Notes: generated from the letters alone by a model not told the origin. A stretch of DNA of 64,000 nucleotides from Erinaceus europaeus (GCF_950295315.1 NC_080180.1:65629092-65693091); one strand, 5' to 3'. Shown: positions 1-12,546, numbered from the stretch's first letter. Program-made: numbers and translations.

Positions 1-1615
1 GTTCCATTTAATGTAATACCCAGATATTGTTTGCTTTCACTGAGTTATAGCAAACACTAGAAGAAGAAGAACTGAGTTATTGACGTACAGCTACTCATGG
101 TATACTTTGAGAATATTATCTGCAATAACAGAAGCAAAACTCCTCATCATGTTCAATGGATATTATCACACATTCAAATACTATTTCTTTTTTAAAATTT
201 CATGACACCAGTGTCAATGTTTTCTTCATGTCACCTCATGGTATTGTAGATCTTTTCAGTCCTTCAAGGTGCACTCATTCTTGGTTTAAAGTACAGGTGT
301 TACAGTTATTCACATTCCCCTCTATAATCAAGTACAATTTAAAGGATATGAGTAACCATAGGAATAAAAATGACACATCTGGATTAACAGTATAATAACA
401 TCTTTGAGTGGTGAAATATATGTTATATAATAACATAATAAAGTAGAAAGTCTACTATGGAGGTCAAAGAAAAATGCAAACTTAACTAATTGAAACCAAA
501 AATACGCAAGCTGTTTTTCATCTATTCTTCCTTTTTAGACTATGCCAATAAGAAAATAAACATAAGCTGAACTATTAAGTTTTTTTTCTGCATGAGTTGC
601 AGGCTATAAATAAATGAGGGCTAGAAAGAAGTCATCCTGTTCATAGAAGGATAGTTTATATTATATAAAACTTCACAGTTGAAGGAGCTTGAACTTTCTG
701 TCTCAAAGTTTTTAACTGAAAAATATTGATGAATTTAAAGAGGGGGTGGGATGTATATATGATGAGATTGACCTTATTCCAGAAACCACTCAGTCATCAG
801 AGAATTGATTAGAGAATTTCAACCCTGAAGATAAAGAATTAATAGAATTTTCTCTAGCTGTAAACTAAATGATACATGGATAGCTGTCAGTTACTTAGTC
901 AGGTAGACCGAAGTCAAAACTGGTAACTAAGAAGGCAAATGGGAAAGGAGGTTCATGATTTATTGGCTCTTTTGGTCGAGATGTTGTGGAATGACAGTGC
1001 CATGCAATTATCTTTGGTTTCAGTGAACAATTTCTGACCGACAAAGAATGCAATAATTCTATGGTATATCCTAGGACAATTTTCTCTTGGTTTCTTCAGA
1101 AGAATCAGAAGTGGAAATTATGTGATGATGTTGCAGTTAGTGGACATTGGAGAGTCTCAAATTTTAATGTAAAGGGGAAGAAACTCAGAATTGAAACCAA
1201 GGGCATTTGAAAATAAGTTTCTTGTTATTAATTGAAATGTGAGGGGGAAAAGCAATGAGTTGTGTGTTTAAAATTCAACTCTACTAGACACTGATTCAGT
1301 GAGATACTTATATTAAATTAGTCACATATGCTCTTCAATTTATGAGACAATTTTCTTGATCCACATCTCGCAAAAGAACATTCTCTCTCACCTGAGATAG
1401 TCTTCGCACCCTGAAGTCACTTCACGTAATCATGAGACACTCTGCCTCTAGGAGTCAGGGTCTCTGCATTATGAACTCAGCAGGGGGAGAGTCAGAAATA
1501 GACCTGAGAAAAAATAGACCCCACTAGAATAACAATACCAAGAAAGAAGTACAAAATATGTGGAGTTAAGGATAGAGATATGGCATGGGAAATATCCATT
1601 TGGTGTTCATTAGCA
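1..1615. other. Unassigned AT-rich sequence
   Basis: I recognise no repeat family, gene or RNA here. Short open frames are chance. It reads as ordinary unique mammalian intergenic or intronic DNA. Confidence 0.5.
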
Positions 1616-1619
1616 TTTA

Positions 1620-1965
1620 GATTGCGTAGAAAGTCATGAGATTGAATGAGACCATGGGGGAAGTAAGTGTAAAGACAAATGATGGGGAGAAATCACACTT
1701 CGAGATGTGGAGGATGCCAACATTAAGTAGTAGTGTAAGCAAGAAGGAGACACCAGTGAAAAACATGGAGAGAGAAAAAGCAAAGACTACAGAAGTAGAA
1801 GCAAAGCCAAGAACCCAAATGAAAAAGAAAGTGGTGATTAATTGTAACAAATGTTGCCAAATATAGTGAATGAAGTGAGAAAAATGGGAGACAGAAAAAG
1901 ACACATTTGCCTCAGTAAGTTAAATTAAGGGCCTAAGGGGAAAACCTGTGTGGAGGAGATTAAAA
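1620..1965 (+). repeat. Possible ancient interspersed repeat
   Basis: The order of phrases (GAGATTGAATGAGA, then CCAACATTAAG, GAAGGAGAC, AAGCCAA) resembles an old mammalian interspersed repeat that I recall but cannot name with confidence. The 76-codon plus-strand frame inside it is interrupted by nothing obvious but has no recognisable domain. I treat it as chance within a repeat. Confidence 0.3.
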
Positions 1966-2596
1966 AAGAGAGTAAGTGAGCAAATATGGTGACATTGGGG
2001 ATCAATGATTCTTTAAATGAGCTTTGATAAAAAAAATCAAACATCAACAAACAACAACAAAAACAAAACTAAGCTTGTTGGTTTTTGACAAGGAAAATGA
2101 ACTACTATAAGGTTTTATTGTTTGATTTTGTTTGGACTGCAGAATGATTCGGTGAGAAGGAGAAGACAGAATATGTAAGAGAGAGGGAAGCATTCTGGAA
2201 AGGGATTGCAGGAAACCAAGGAGAGTTGAGGACAAATAAAGAAATAGTCCTTAAGAAGGAGCCTGGTAGGTCCTTTCTGATTGTACTTCCTCTGGGACTT
2301 CAGAGGAAGGCATGGGCTAGAGGTGGTGGAACACATACAGCCAAGGGGCAGAGAGTGTAAGCTGGTAGACACGCTGAAAGAGGAAGTCATATATTAGGGT
2401 TTACTCAAATAAAACATGGAGCAGACAGGTCAGGGAGAGAGATTCAGTCACCAGAACAGTGTTGGAATCAGTGAACTATTTAGAAATAGACATCAAGAGG
2501 AAACAGAAAGATCAAAATGAATAAGATCAAAAATATTTTGTCATTTATCCCCCTGAAACCAGGGGTTGTAGCACAAGGAGGCCACAGTCAGAGACG

Positions 2597-2609
2597 GGGA
2601 AAACATTTT
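2597..2609 (+). repeat. Left target-site duplication of L1
   Basis: GGGAAAACATTTT occurs here and again at 3232-3244. The pair brackets the (CA)n tract and the L1 3' end. Removing the insert gives CATTTT/AAGTCC, which matches the TTTT/AA nick preferred by L1 endonuclease. Confidence 0.85.
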
Positions 2610-2614
2610 CTATG

Positions 2615-2667
<53 letters not shown>

Positions 2668-3231
2668 TATTTATAAAACATTGACAAAACCATAGGACAG
2701 GAGGAGTACAACTTCACACAATTCCCACCACCAGAACTCCGTATCTCATCCCCTCCCCTGATAGCTTTCCCATTCTCTATCCCTCTGGGAATATGGACCC
2801 AGGGTCATTGTGAGATGCAGAAGGTAGAAGGTCTGGCTTCTGTAACTGCTTCCTCGCTGAACATGGGTGGTGACTGGTGGATCCATACTCCCAGCCTGCC
2901 TCTCTCCTTCCCTAGTGGGGCAGGGCTCTGGGGAAGCAGGGCTCCAGGACACATTGGTGGGATCTCGTCTGTCCAGGGAAGTCTGGTCAGCATCATGGGA
3001 GCATCTGGAACCTGGTGGCTGAAAAGAGAGTTAACATACAAGGCCAAACAAATTGTTGAACAATCATGGACCTAAAAGCTGGAATAGTGCAGATGAAGAG
3101 TTGAGGGGTCCTCTATTTCGTAGATAGCTAGTAGGCATATTTTAGTTATATTTCAAAGGGCCTGTAGCTATACTAGTGTTGTTTTGTTTTTTTTTCCTGA
3201 GCCTGAGATTTTATATGCAGGTAGATGCAAA
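2610..3231 (-). mobile_element. 5'-truncated L1, 3' UTR, with (TG)n tail
   Basis: On the minus strand this is the 3' untranslated end of the young L1 family of this genome. Hallmarks on the plus strand are ACAATTCCCACCACCAGAAC, TCTATCCCTCTGGGA, GACCCAGGGTCATTG and CTGGCTTCTGTAA. It lacks ORF1 and ORF2, the usual 5' truncation. The 3' end on the left does not carry a plain poly(A). Instead there is a TATATA stretch and an (AC)n tract (2618-2660) inside the target-site duplication. The tail is therefore part of the insertion and has become a microsatellite. Confidence 0.85.
2618..2668. repeat. (CA)n(TA)n microsatellite
   Basis: About 21 CA units followed by a short TA run. It lies between the left target-site duplication and the L1 3' UTR, so it derives from the L1 tail. 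Confidence 0.9.
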
Positions 3232-3244
3232 GGGAAAACATTTT
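3232..3244 (+). repeat. Right target-site duplication of L1
   Basis: Perfect 13-bp match to 2597-2609. Confidence 0.85.
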
Positions 3245-3861
3245 AAGTCCTTGGTAATTCTGTAACTGTCCAGTTCACAGCTACATGACACCATGTGATT
3301 TGAAGAGGTGAAGGCTGTGGCAGCTGTATGGGGTCATAGGCCTTATGGAGCTCATGGGAAATCTAGTGCTTAGGTCACCAGCCAGTCAACAGTCAGCTCA
3401 TTATTGACTTTTATGCCACAACAATTGTCAACAGGCAAGCTTCCTAAGGGAATGTTTGGTAATGTTTAAAGACATTTTCTTTGATCAAAGGAAGTGAATG
3501 GGGCAGGGGCAGGGAGGACACTATTGGTTTCAAAGAACAGAGTTAACTGCCAGGCATCCAGTAATGCCTCAGACAGCAAAGCAAGACCCCCAACAGCTTA
3601 GCACAGGAATAGAGTTCTCATGGTGAAGTACCTTTTTTTTTCTTTTCTTTTTTTTTTTGTCAGCCTGCACCTGACCAAATGACACTAAGACTGATCAAAT
3701 AGTAGTAAAACCATGCCTAAGAGTCCAGCAGGAGAACAACCATCTTAATCACAGACTACTGGATTAAGAACTTAGAGCACAGAATCAGTAACAAATGATT
3801 TATAATCAAGAATAGTGTAAGTTTGCTCTCCCAAATTAACTCACTTTTAATCACTTACCTT

Positions 3862-4082
3862 ATCTTATTCTTTTTTATTTTTATTTAAATATTTTTATTT
3901 ATTCACTATTGGATAGAGACAAAGAGAAATTGAGAAGAGTAAGGATAGAAAAAGAGAGACACGTGTGCACTGCTATGCCATTCATGAAGCTTTCCCCTAC
4001 AAGTGGGGACTAGGGGCTTGAACCTGGGTCCTTGTGCATTGCAATGTGTGCACTTAATCATGTGAACCATTGCCTGTCCCAC
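3862..4082 (-). mobile_element. tRNA-derived SINE
   Basis: Minus-strand copy, read left to right as T-rich tail, ATTGGATAGAGAC, AAATTGAGA, a purine-rich block, GAAGCTTTCCCC, AAGTGGGGACTAGGG, then the decayed B box (TTGAACCTGGGTCC) and A box ending at CCTGTCCC. Moderately diverged; a 'GATTTCTCT...TCCAATA' tail subtype. Confidence 0.8.
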
Positions 4083-4089
4083 ACACCAC

Positions 4090-7000
4090 CACCCTTAGGA
4101 CTTTCCTGGTGGGATGGACATTTCTGATCTCCATATGCTGACTTCTACCTGGGTGGAGAGGTTTCACTTAGGCCTCAAGGCTACCCTAAGTAATTACAAA
4201 GTGATTCATTGAGGGAAATCCACATCCTGAGTGTGGACATGTAAAATCCATTTGGCCTGAAAAGAGGGCTAGCTTACCAGTGCCAAAAGTAAATCCTTTT
4301 AGTTAGAGCTGAAAATCTGACAAAAGAATGAAAGGTTGAGGCCAGCTCCTTCCACCCAAATAGACTGGTAATCTAGGAACATATGCAAAGATCTGAGTGT
4401 ATTTTCCCAGGGTAATGTGGCAAAATTCTCTTTGGATCTCTAGGATGAAGATCAAAGTATTAATAGTAACTCTCAGAGAATTCTGGAAGTGTCTCCTTAC
4501 AGTTGTAAGGTAAATCTGAGGGTGGGTAGGGAGACTGTGAAACAGAAAGCAGAGCTGAGGAGGAAGCTACCAGCCGGATGGCTGTTGGGGGGTGGGGCCA
4601 GGGTGTGTGTAATGGGAGAGACCATGTGTTCATCTGCATTCTGTGTCTTCTACATGAATAAAAATTAGAATTGATACCATTATCTAACCTTATCATAGAG
4701 AGAATTATTACTTTTTCCTCATCAAGTTGTAATTAGTTCTGATAAATAGGATTCTTTGGAATTGTCCCACACTATTAACCAGTATTAACCAGTGCAATAT
4801 TCCAGGTACAATACATGACTTGTGTCCAATTAAGAATGGAGAAACTTTTCTTTCATTGACTCCTTTTGAACAGTTGTGACTGGTCAAAAAGTAAGTTGGA
4901 AAGTCCCTGGACAGTAGCCAGAGACTTTTCACAAGTAGACCATCTAAACTCCTTAGCCATAGAAGGTATGATGCAAAGTGTACAGAAAATGAAATTATAC
5001 AAGAGGATTTGACATTCCCCCAGGAATGACTACTTGAAAATGAAGGGGTTGAGTACAAAATCAGTCTATCATCTGTTTATCCATCCACCTGTCCACTTAT
5101 CCATCCATCTGTTTATCTATCTATCTATCCATCCATCTGTCTCTCAATGCACAGGACATAATGTTCATGATATAAAATTCATTTTGCAAGTGCAGAATAC
5201 GTTTGATTTACAGCAGTGCTTAAGTTCCTCCACTGTATCTTAATTTGAACCATAGGTGAATGTAGCTGTGTTATACGTTACTAAACAGAAGAGCCACCCC
5301 GGAATTTCTTTGCCTCTCAAAGCCTACAGCATTTGCTTGGGTTGCTAGCAAGGCTCTTGTTATTGGCTTTGTCTGTAAATATGGTGCATGATAAACTGAA
5401 AGTCTGATATTGTGAAGGAGTGTTTGGAAATAGTGTGAACTCTTGGCCAATGTGAGAGATACTCATCAACAGTTTTTCTTACCATGGTGGGAAGATTAGC
5501 AATGTTTCCACATACAGCTCTCGGAAGAGTAATCTTTAACCATCTTTTGCTAATCTTGTCTAAACAAAGAACCAATGTTTCTGGAAAACCCAATTTTCTG
5601 CAAAAGTGGGAAATTGGACTCCTACTGATCTGAATGTTCTACCTGTATAATTTGGATGAAAGAAATGACAAAATGGGAAGTTGACGACAGTTATCACTCA
5701 ACTACTGGACTTTGTTTACTATTCTAGGGTCTTTTTTCCTAAAGATATATAAACAATAAATTGTGTAATGTAATAGATTCTACACAACAGAATTTTTGTG
5801 TCCCATGTGGCCATAAATCAGGATGGTGCATTGCTGAGACAGCACCCTGGGTGCAGTGGAAAGCAGGGAGTGGTATCCTGCTTCGTATGTCACTGTTTGG
5901 TCTCATCTGCTCCCCTAAACATATCAAGTGAATGTGAATGAAACTGATTTAAGGAATGCAAAAATGGAGCCCCCAGAACCTCAAGGAATGTAGACTTGGG
6001 TATGATTTCTTGGTCTGAAATTACAAAGAACTTCAGAGGTCTGCAGTGGGTATTTACCGGAAGCCTTAGGGCAGGACCATCTTGAATTCAGTAGTAGACT
6101 TTAGCTAGTTGGGAGTCTCCTTTAAAGCGGTGTGTTGGGTTCAGATGAAACTATAGTCACTGAATAAACTTGTGGTGCTGAGACATAGGGAGCAGAGCCC
6201 TCAGCCCGCGTCTTCCTGTGCAGACACACAGCAAGAATTCTAGGGATTTGGCCATAGGGTTTTGATCTCCTAAAAAGTATTTCAAGAGCCAAAGCATTCT
6301 GATGGATAAGATTTGGTGCTTCAGAGAAGGCACTAGAGAGAACAAGTTTGCAGAGGTTAAACTGCTGGATAGAAGACAACAATGATCTTTTGGCTGCACC
6401 AGATAAGTAATTGCTCTTCCACACCCACTAACGAGGCTGGAAGTCAGCTTGCTCCTTTATACAGGAAAGAATGCTCTCTACAGAATATTCGACAGTTCAA
6501 TTTCGGTGGTGGGAATTTCTAGGAAACCAAGCAAATAGGGAGGTAAACTCATGGGGTGGGGGGCACTCACTGTGGTTGGCTTGATTTATGCCTGCAAATC
6601 TACTAAAGGTTATGACCTTTGGAGCATAACTTAGGCCATATGATTCAACAGAATTTGTCTTCTGTGGTATGGAATTTCCTGAACTGAGGGGTCAAAGAAT
6701 GATTCTATGATCTTCCTGGGGTGGGAATGAGGTAAAGGCTAAAGTGAGATAAAAATGTAAGCTTTCTTGCCTTAGGGAAAGGGGAAAGTTATGTAAACAT
6801 TTTCTTTAAAAAATAAGGTAGTAAATATTTTAGATTTGTGGGTCAATCTGTAGCAGAGCAGGGTAACTGAGAGATACGATGTGAGAGAATAGTCTCACAG
6901 AATTCTCATATTCCTAGGGACTGGAAAAGAGAGTGCATTTAAGAGGATAACGAGTTTCTTGTGCTTTCACTCCCCGTGAAGTAAATAGGGAGAATCCTGA

Positions 7001-7115
7001 GAGGTGATTTGAACTAAAGTTTGTATCCATAAAAAGTAAAAAATTAGCATTATTCTGGGAAATAGAAAGCAAAGTCTTCCTGATATGAATGGCAGGGTCA
7101 AGTGTGGATTGGGTT
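4090..7115. other. Unassigned sequence
   Basis: No repeat family or gene recognised apart from the ATCC/ATCT microsatellite at 5076-5143. Short frames such as those near 4708-5058 and 6122-6424 (minus) have no recognisable domain and no splice or initiation context that I can support. Confidence 0.4.
5076..5143. repeat. (ATCC/ATCT)n microsatellite
   Basis: Imperfect tetranucleotide run mixing CATCCATC, TTATCCATCC and CTATCTATC units. Confidence 0.85.
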
Positions 7116-7119
7116 ACTT

Positions 7120-7402
7120 AAGAGAGTTTATGAGTGGTGTCACCCCCTTCACCTCCTCTTTGATAGAACTTGAAGGAACCATGTTAAGTGAGATAAGCCA
7201 AAGGGGAAGGATGCGTACCGGATGACCTCAGGCATACGTGGGACTTAGGAAACAAGAGCAGAAAGAGGAAGCATAAAGTAATATATGCACTGGTCGTGAT
7301 GGACTGCATCCAAGCAAAGGACTCTAGGGCAGGGGGGGATGGGGTTGGGCAACTGTACTGCTATTAACCCTCCCCATGAAATGATCAAAAATAAAGACAA
7401 AT
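7120..7402 (+). mobile_element. L1 3' end fragment
   Basis: Plus-strand remnant of the L1 ORF2/3' UTR boundary. Phrases CTTGAAGGAACCATG, TTAAGTGAGATAAGCC and GATGACCTCAGGCATA parallel the conserved 'commit to on-site, shift to TTAAGTGA' region of mammalian L1 3' ends. It ends near an AATAAAGA. It is diverged and carries no open frame, and is similar to the copy at 18480-18895. Confidence 0.7.
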
Positions 7403-7404
7403 CC

Positions 7405-9345
7405 AGAACAAAATAATTCTTACGAAAAGTTAGCGAGTGTTTGGTCTCTTGAGCAAGTCTCATGGGATGTGCGACGGCACTTGAAGTTGACTCCCTCTGT
7501 GTCTCTCTATGTGGGTGGGAGCTGTGATATAGCACATTTTGTGAGGTCTCAGGTCCACACACCCCAAAATAAGTAGCTTCTAAGCATTTATTTGTAAGAG
7601 ATTTTAAGTATACATGTATACAACATGAAGTAGTCGGCAGAGAAATCTATTCACAGAAGCTTTGATTTTTAAAGTTATAACAAAACTATCAAAGCAAATC
7701 TCTTGCTTTAGAAAATTTTCCCTGGTTCAATTTATTACTCTCATATTTTTATTTTTATATCAGGTAAGCTCAAACCTGCTCCATTAATAATCGGATGGTG
7801 GATTTCGTCAGAGATAAATTCACTATATTAAAGTACAGAGTTCCAATCAACTTTAACCTATCGCCAAACCTCTGGTTCTATAAAAAAATAATAATGTTTC
7901 CCTAAGATTTGGTAAAAGGCTGAACATATGTGGAATATTTAGCTCCAAATTAATTGGGAGAACTTCACAGTGTCTTATAATTAAGTTGCTTTTAAATATT
8001 CCTGAGCCTTCAGGCGAACATCTGTGGGCCTCAGCCTCTGCGTGTCCCAGCACTATGAAGTGATTTGAATTCAGCAAAAATCTTAATAGCTCACATTGAG
8101 ACAAGGATTATCTTGAGGAAATTGAAAGGGATGTAATCAAGAGCAAGGCCAGTAACCATTTGTTCCATCAAGGTTCTCTGTGCTTTGAGGGGGTCAGTTA
8201 CTGTCCAAGGTCAAACAATATGAAGGTAAGTGGTGGAGACTCTGAGTGGATAAATATGATCACATGAGATTGTCAATGTCTTTGTCTCAAAGAAGAATGC
8301 ATTCCCCCACCTAGAATTTGAATGTGAGACGGGAATGTATAAATTCAAACTGAAAGGATGGTAAAAATCGCCAGAAACTGCACCCTAGCTCCTACCGGGA
8401 CCCGCTCTCAGAACATCTGACGCCGTTTTTCTTTCTGAATGGTTCTCAACCAACAGCTTTTCGCTCAGGCCTCAGCAGAAGTGGGCCTCAGGAGCGTTTC
8501 CAGCGAGCATGTATTGTGTTTGAAAGCAACAGCTGTTCCTCCATGAAAAGTCCATGAAAGATGCCCAATATTTGTTTCCAAAGAAGTTATCACCCAAACA
8601 AGAAGCATAGGAACCAGATGTTAAAATGGAGAGTGGTTTATTTCCGTTGAGCGGGTCATAAAAATGTTAATAAGGTGTTTTTATGCCTATTACACCATCA
8701 TGTTTGACTCTATAATGTTTTTTTTTTTAATTTTTTTCATTGTATGGTATTTTCCATAGCCTGGTGGTATTGGTGCTAGAACCCTGAAGAGTAAATAAAG
8801 ACAGAATGCTCTCTTGTCTCAGAGTGCCGAACTAGAGATCAATTCCTTTGCTTGCCAGATAACTAAGAGTGAAAGCTTCTCTGTGTGGAGAAAGAAGCTT
8901 CAAATAATTAGCATAATAATCATCATCTCAACCAAAGGAACAGTACCACTTACCACCTAACAGACAAAAAAGTCAGACTTACTTGTTTTAGTGGACTTAC
9001 TTGATTATATGCCATGCTAGGATAACGTATATACCCACCATATTTTGTATTTTGTTCTATTTACTCAAAAGACTGTTTAGCTATTTTGCCTCAGTTTCTA
9101 GTACCTTAAGACTCTCTAAGAATGAGTTTGAATGTCAACTCTGTCAAAATTATTCCAGGTTCAATTTATTAGTCTTCTATGTTTATTTTTATATTATGTA
9201 AGCTCAAACCTGCTCAGTTAATACTTGGATTGTGGGTTTAGTCTGGGGACTCCATTACACTAAGCACAGAGTTCCAGTCATTCAATATCAAAATGTGCTT
9301 TTCTGGGCATGAACACCACAAAGTGAAGCTCCTGAAATAATGTGC
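7405..9345. other. Unassigned sequence
   Basis: No element recognised. 8340-8560 is somewhat richer in GC and CpG than its surroundings but has no identifiable frame. Confidence 0.4.
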
Positions 9346-9349
9346 TAAA

Positions 9350-9535
9350 CAGTGGTGGCCAGGTGGTGATGGATCTGGTTGGCCAAGGTTCAAGCCCCTG
9401 CTCTCCACCTGCAGAGGGGATGCCTCCCAACGAGTGAAATAGGCTGCAGGTCTCTCTCTCTCTCTCTCCCTCTCTCCTCTGTTTTCTTTTTCTCTCTATT
9501 TGATCAAAAATAAAAATAGAAATTTAAAAAATAAG
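9350..9535 (+). mobile_element. tRNA-derived SINE, diverged
   Basis: B-box-like GGTTCAAGCCCCTG, CTCCACCTGCAGAGGGGAT, GCTGCAGGTCTCTCTCT and an A-rich tail (AATAAAAATAGAAATTTAAAAAA) in the order typical of the family. Confidence 0.75.
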
Positions 9536-9544
9536 GGAAAAAAA

Positions 9545-9625
9545 TAGCTGACCAGAGCAGTGGATTCATAGTTCTGGCATCAAGCCTAAGAAATAACCCT
9601 GGTGACAATTAAATAAAAATGTAGC
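9545..9625 (+). mobile_element. SINE 3' extension fragment
   Basis: Matches only the 3' extension found in some family members: AGCAGTGGATTCATAG, then CAAGCC...AATAACCCTGGTG and AATTAAATAAAA. No tRNA head. Confidence 0.55.
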
Positions 9626-9984
9626 TCATTTGAATAATGTACTGCTGCACTGCCATGCCCATGTGTAGGACCCAGGAAGGACAGCCTAGCTCCCACCACA
9701 CTGATAGAAGCTTGGATGCAGTGAAAATAAAAAGCTGAATGCATCAATTCATAACATCAAAAGAATAGTTGTGGCCTGCGACTCTGTAAAACCAGGGTGA
9801 GTGTGATGGAGAAGAGTGCGGGAGTGAAGGAAAAAAAAGGAGAGACTCACATGAAAGCAGTTGAAGAATGAGAATCCAAAATGTGGTATTTGGAATAAAA
9901 AGAATGAACCCAGCTTCTTCTTAAATTAATGCTATACAGTTTTTCTAACATTTTAGAAAAGCACTGCTTTTATGCTAATTAAAA

Positions 9985-10072
9985 TGAAGAAGGAGAAGGA
10001 GGAGGAGAAGGAGGAGAAGGAGAAGGGGAAAGGGAAGGGGAAAAGGAAGAAGAAGAAGAGGAAGAGGAGGAA

Positions 10073-10154
<82 letters not shown>

Positions 10155-10266
10155 AGGAGGAAGAGGAGGAGGAGGAGGAGGAGGAGGAGAAGGAGAAGAA
10201 GAAGAAGAAGAAGAAGAAGAAGAAGAAGAAGAAGAAGAAGAAGAAGAAGGAGAAGAAGAAGAAAAG
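9985..10266. repeat. Polypurine tract, (GAA/GGA)n
   Basis: About 280 bp of almost uninterrupted purine on the plus strand: mixed GGAGAA and GAGGAA units, then a pure (GAA)n run at 10195-10265. All six frames stay open as Lys/Glu/Arg or Leu/Ser/Phe homopolymers. These frames are a by-product of composition and not genes. Confidence 0.95.
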
Positions 10267-10310
10267 AATGCATAAGATTTTCACTGGATGATTAATTCAA
10301 CTCTTATTTC

Positions 10311-11200
10311 TTTCTTTCTTTTTTAATTTATAAAAAGGAAACATTGACTAAACCATATGATAAGAGGGGTACAACTCCACACAATTCCCGCCACCAGCTA
10401 TCCATATCCCATCCCCTCCCCTGATAGCTTTCCTATTCTCTATCCCTCTGGGAGTATGGACCCAGGGTCACTGTGGGATGCAGAGGGTGGAAGGTCTGGC
10501 TTCTGTAATTGCTTCCCTGCTGAACATGGACATAGACAGGTCAATCCACACTCCCAGCCTGTCTCTCTCTTTCCCTAGGGTGGCGGATTTCTGGGGAAGC
10601 GGAGTTCCAGGACACATTGGTGGGGTTGTCTGTCCAGGGAAGTCTGGTTGGCATCATGCTGGCATCTGGAACCTGGTAGCTGAAAAGAGAATTAACATAC
10701 AAAGCCAAACAAATTGTTGAACAATCATGAACCTAAAGGCTGGAATAGTGAAGATGGAGAGTTGTGGGAGTCCTCCTCCATTTTGTAGATAGCTAGTAGG
10801 CATATTTTAGTTATATTCCAGAGGGCCTGTGGCTATACTAGTTTTTTTTTTTTTCCCTGAGGCTTAAATCTGATATGCAGGTGGATCCAAGTTATTGTCT
10901 GGGGAGATGATGTCATGGATGGAAAAGGAACAGAAAGCTGGATCAGGGAAGAGAGTAGCTCCATAATATGGGAAAGGGGTATAAATACTGTTGACTGTAA
11001 ACTCCATGGATTTGATGTGATCTGGGGCCCATATTCAGCTTAGGAGTCTGTGTGACCTCTGCATCCCTGTAGATCTGAGCTCACATTCTGTGGTCATGAG
11101 TAAGAACTTAGTTCCAAGCTGCCCCAATATTGACCCATCTTCCTCAAGTGTAGCACAGAATATGTTGTCCATCCTCCCTTCAACTCTGTCTTCGGGATAT
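10311..11200 (-). mobile_element. 5'-truncated L1, long 3' UTR
   Basis: Longest uninterrupted copy of the young L1 3' UTR in the window, and my reference for reading the others. From the left: T-rich end, TACAACTCCACACAATTCCC, TCTATCCCTCTGGGAGTAT, AATTGCTTCCCTGCTGAACA, CTGGAACCTGGTAGCTGAAA, AGATAGCTAGTAGGCATATT, a T12 run, GATATGCAGGTGGATCCAAG, TCTGGGGCCCATATTCAGC, CATCCCTGTAGATCTGAGC, GTAGCACAGAATATG. No ORF2 remains. The left end abuts the sequence just after the polypurine block. Confidence 0.8.
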
Positions 11201-11204
11201 AGAA

Positions 11205-11980
11205 AGTAAGTAGAGTCTGAGCAAGGCCTAATGTCCGTCTGTGCTTGTTATACCAGCAGAGCAAACTTCTGAGTTGGGAGTTTACCTGCCCTCCCTACCT
11301 AAGGGAGTGCTATTAGAATATCTTCTTGCTATTTGAAACGAGAGTCCAAACATGAGCTAGTTTTTATTTTTCCCAACTCAGCCACAAATTGGGGATTCAT
11401 ATTTGAATTCTAGCAATTATAACATGTTACCTTCAAATAAAAACACTTCTCTTCCCTAAGCCTTCACTTAGTTGTGAACTTCTAGTTCATGAACTTTCTT
11501 TAAATTAAGACAAAATACTAGTTAAAGAATCACAGGCAGTGGTGGAGATAATTATTGTTTTGAAGGCGCTAATCACCAACAGATCCCTTAAAATATGACA
11601 TACTTGCTTTGTGTAATGATTTGCTATATTACCAGAGTTCTTTTTTTCCTCAGGTTATTTCCATAAGATAAAAAAATAAGCATTTCTAAATACATGTTTA
11701 TTGGAAAGTAGTTAATTTTAAAATAGCAAATCGTGTACATAATTATGGAACTTAATTTAATTTAGTGATCTGTGTCCACTGAATAAAGTAATTATTCTGT
11801 TCGCAGTATTTCATAGTGTTTTGTCTACTTATGATTCTTGTTTCTTCTGTGTGTGAGTAAAGAAAAACTTTTTTTAACATGTTAATTGGAAACTAAGAAA
11901 TTTCTAACAAGGATTGGAAATTAAGACATCATTAACAAGGACTGGAAACAGGGCAAAGTAATTTTATTTTTAATTGTAGT
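11205..11980. other. Unassigned AT-rich sequence
   Basis: No repeat or gene recognised. Confidence 0.4.
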
Positions 11981-11984
11981 CTGT

Positions 11985-12084
11985 ATCTGCCATTGCAAGG
12001 GTTGTTGGTTACCTGGACAGTGCGTCTTCCTTGCATGCACTTAACCTAGATCTAAGCCAGGTCTTCATACACTAGGGGAAACTT

Positions 12085-12119
<35 letters not shown>

Positions 12120-12125
12120 TTCCCC
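11985..12125 (+). mobile_element. tRNA-derived SINE, old, with (CT)n
   Basis: Decayed head (TGCATGCACTTAACCTAGA...), followed by CTAGGGGAAACTTC and a (CT)n run (12089-12118) in place of the normal pyrimidine block. Confidence 0.5.
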
Positions 12126-12129
12126 ATCA

Positions 12130-12285
12130 AAAATATAGATAGATATGCACAGAGACAAAAATGAGAATGAAAGAGACCCTAGCACTGAAGCTTTCTTCAG
12201 TTAAGTTTTGAATTTGGATTTGAATCTGGGTTGAGCACAGGGTAAAGCAGCGTATTATCCAACTGAGTTATTTTACTGGATCTCT
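12130..12285 (-). mobile_element. tRNA-derived SINE, old
   Basis: Minus-strand copy: GACCCTAGCACTGAAGCTTTC, TTGAATCTGGGTTGAGC (reverse B box) and a reverse A box ending at GTTATTTTACTGG. It lies tail to tail with the preceding plus-strand copy. Confidence 0.55.
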
Positions 12286-12483
12286 CTTTCTCTCATAAAG
12301 TCAACTCCTGTGATGACAAAAAAATTAATTACTGGGTTAACAAACAAGAATCACTATACTCATTCATGAAAGAAAGATTATGTGAGCCCTTAACTTTTGT
12401 TGGATAAAGTCTCAAAGCTTATTTTTTTCTAATTTCTAGAAACTATGATAGCATTTTAAATTAACTTCAGGGAGGAGTCTCTA

Positions 12484-12484
12484 C

Positions 12485-12542
<58 letters not shown>

Positions 12543-12546
12543 CTGT
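12484..12546. repeat. (CTAT)n microsatellite
   Basis: About 15 near-perfect CTAT units immediately 3' (in element sense) of a minus-strand SINE. The microsatellite probably grew from its tail. Confidence 0.95.

Noticed and set aside
3031..3075. Frames through L1 3' UTRs (e.g. 2815-3075, 14165-14530, 16421-16888)
   Set aside because: The same frame recurs in several L1 copies only because the UTR is repeated; it is not ORF1 or ORF2.
9953..10295. Arg/Lys- and Leu/Ser-rich frames of about 100 codons
   Set aside because: Compositional product of the (GAA/GGA)n tract.
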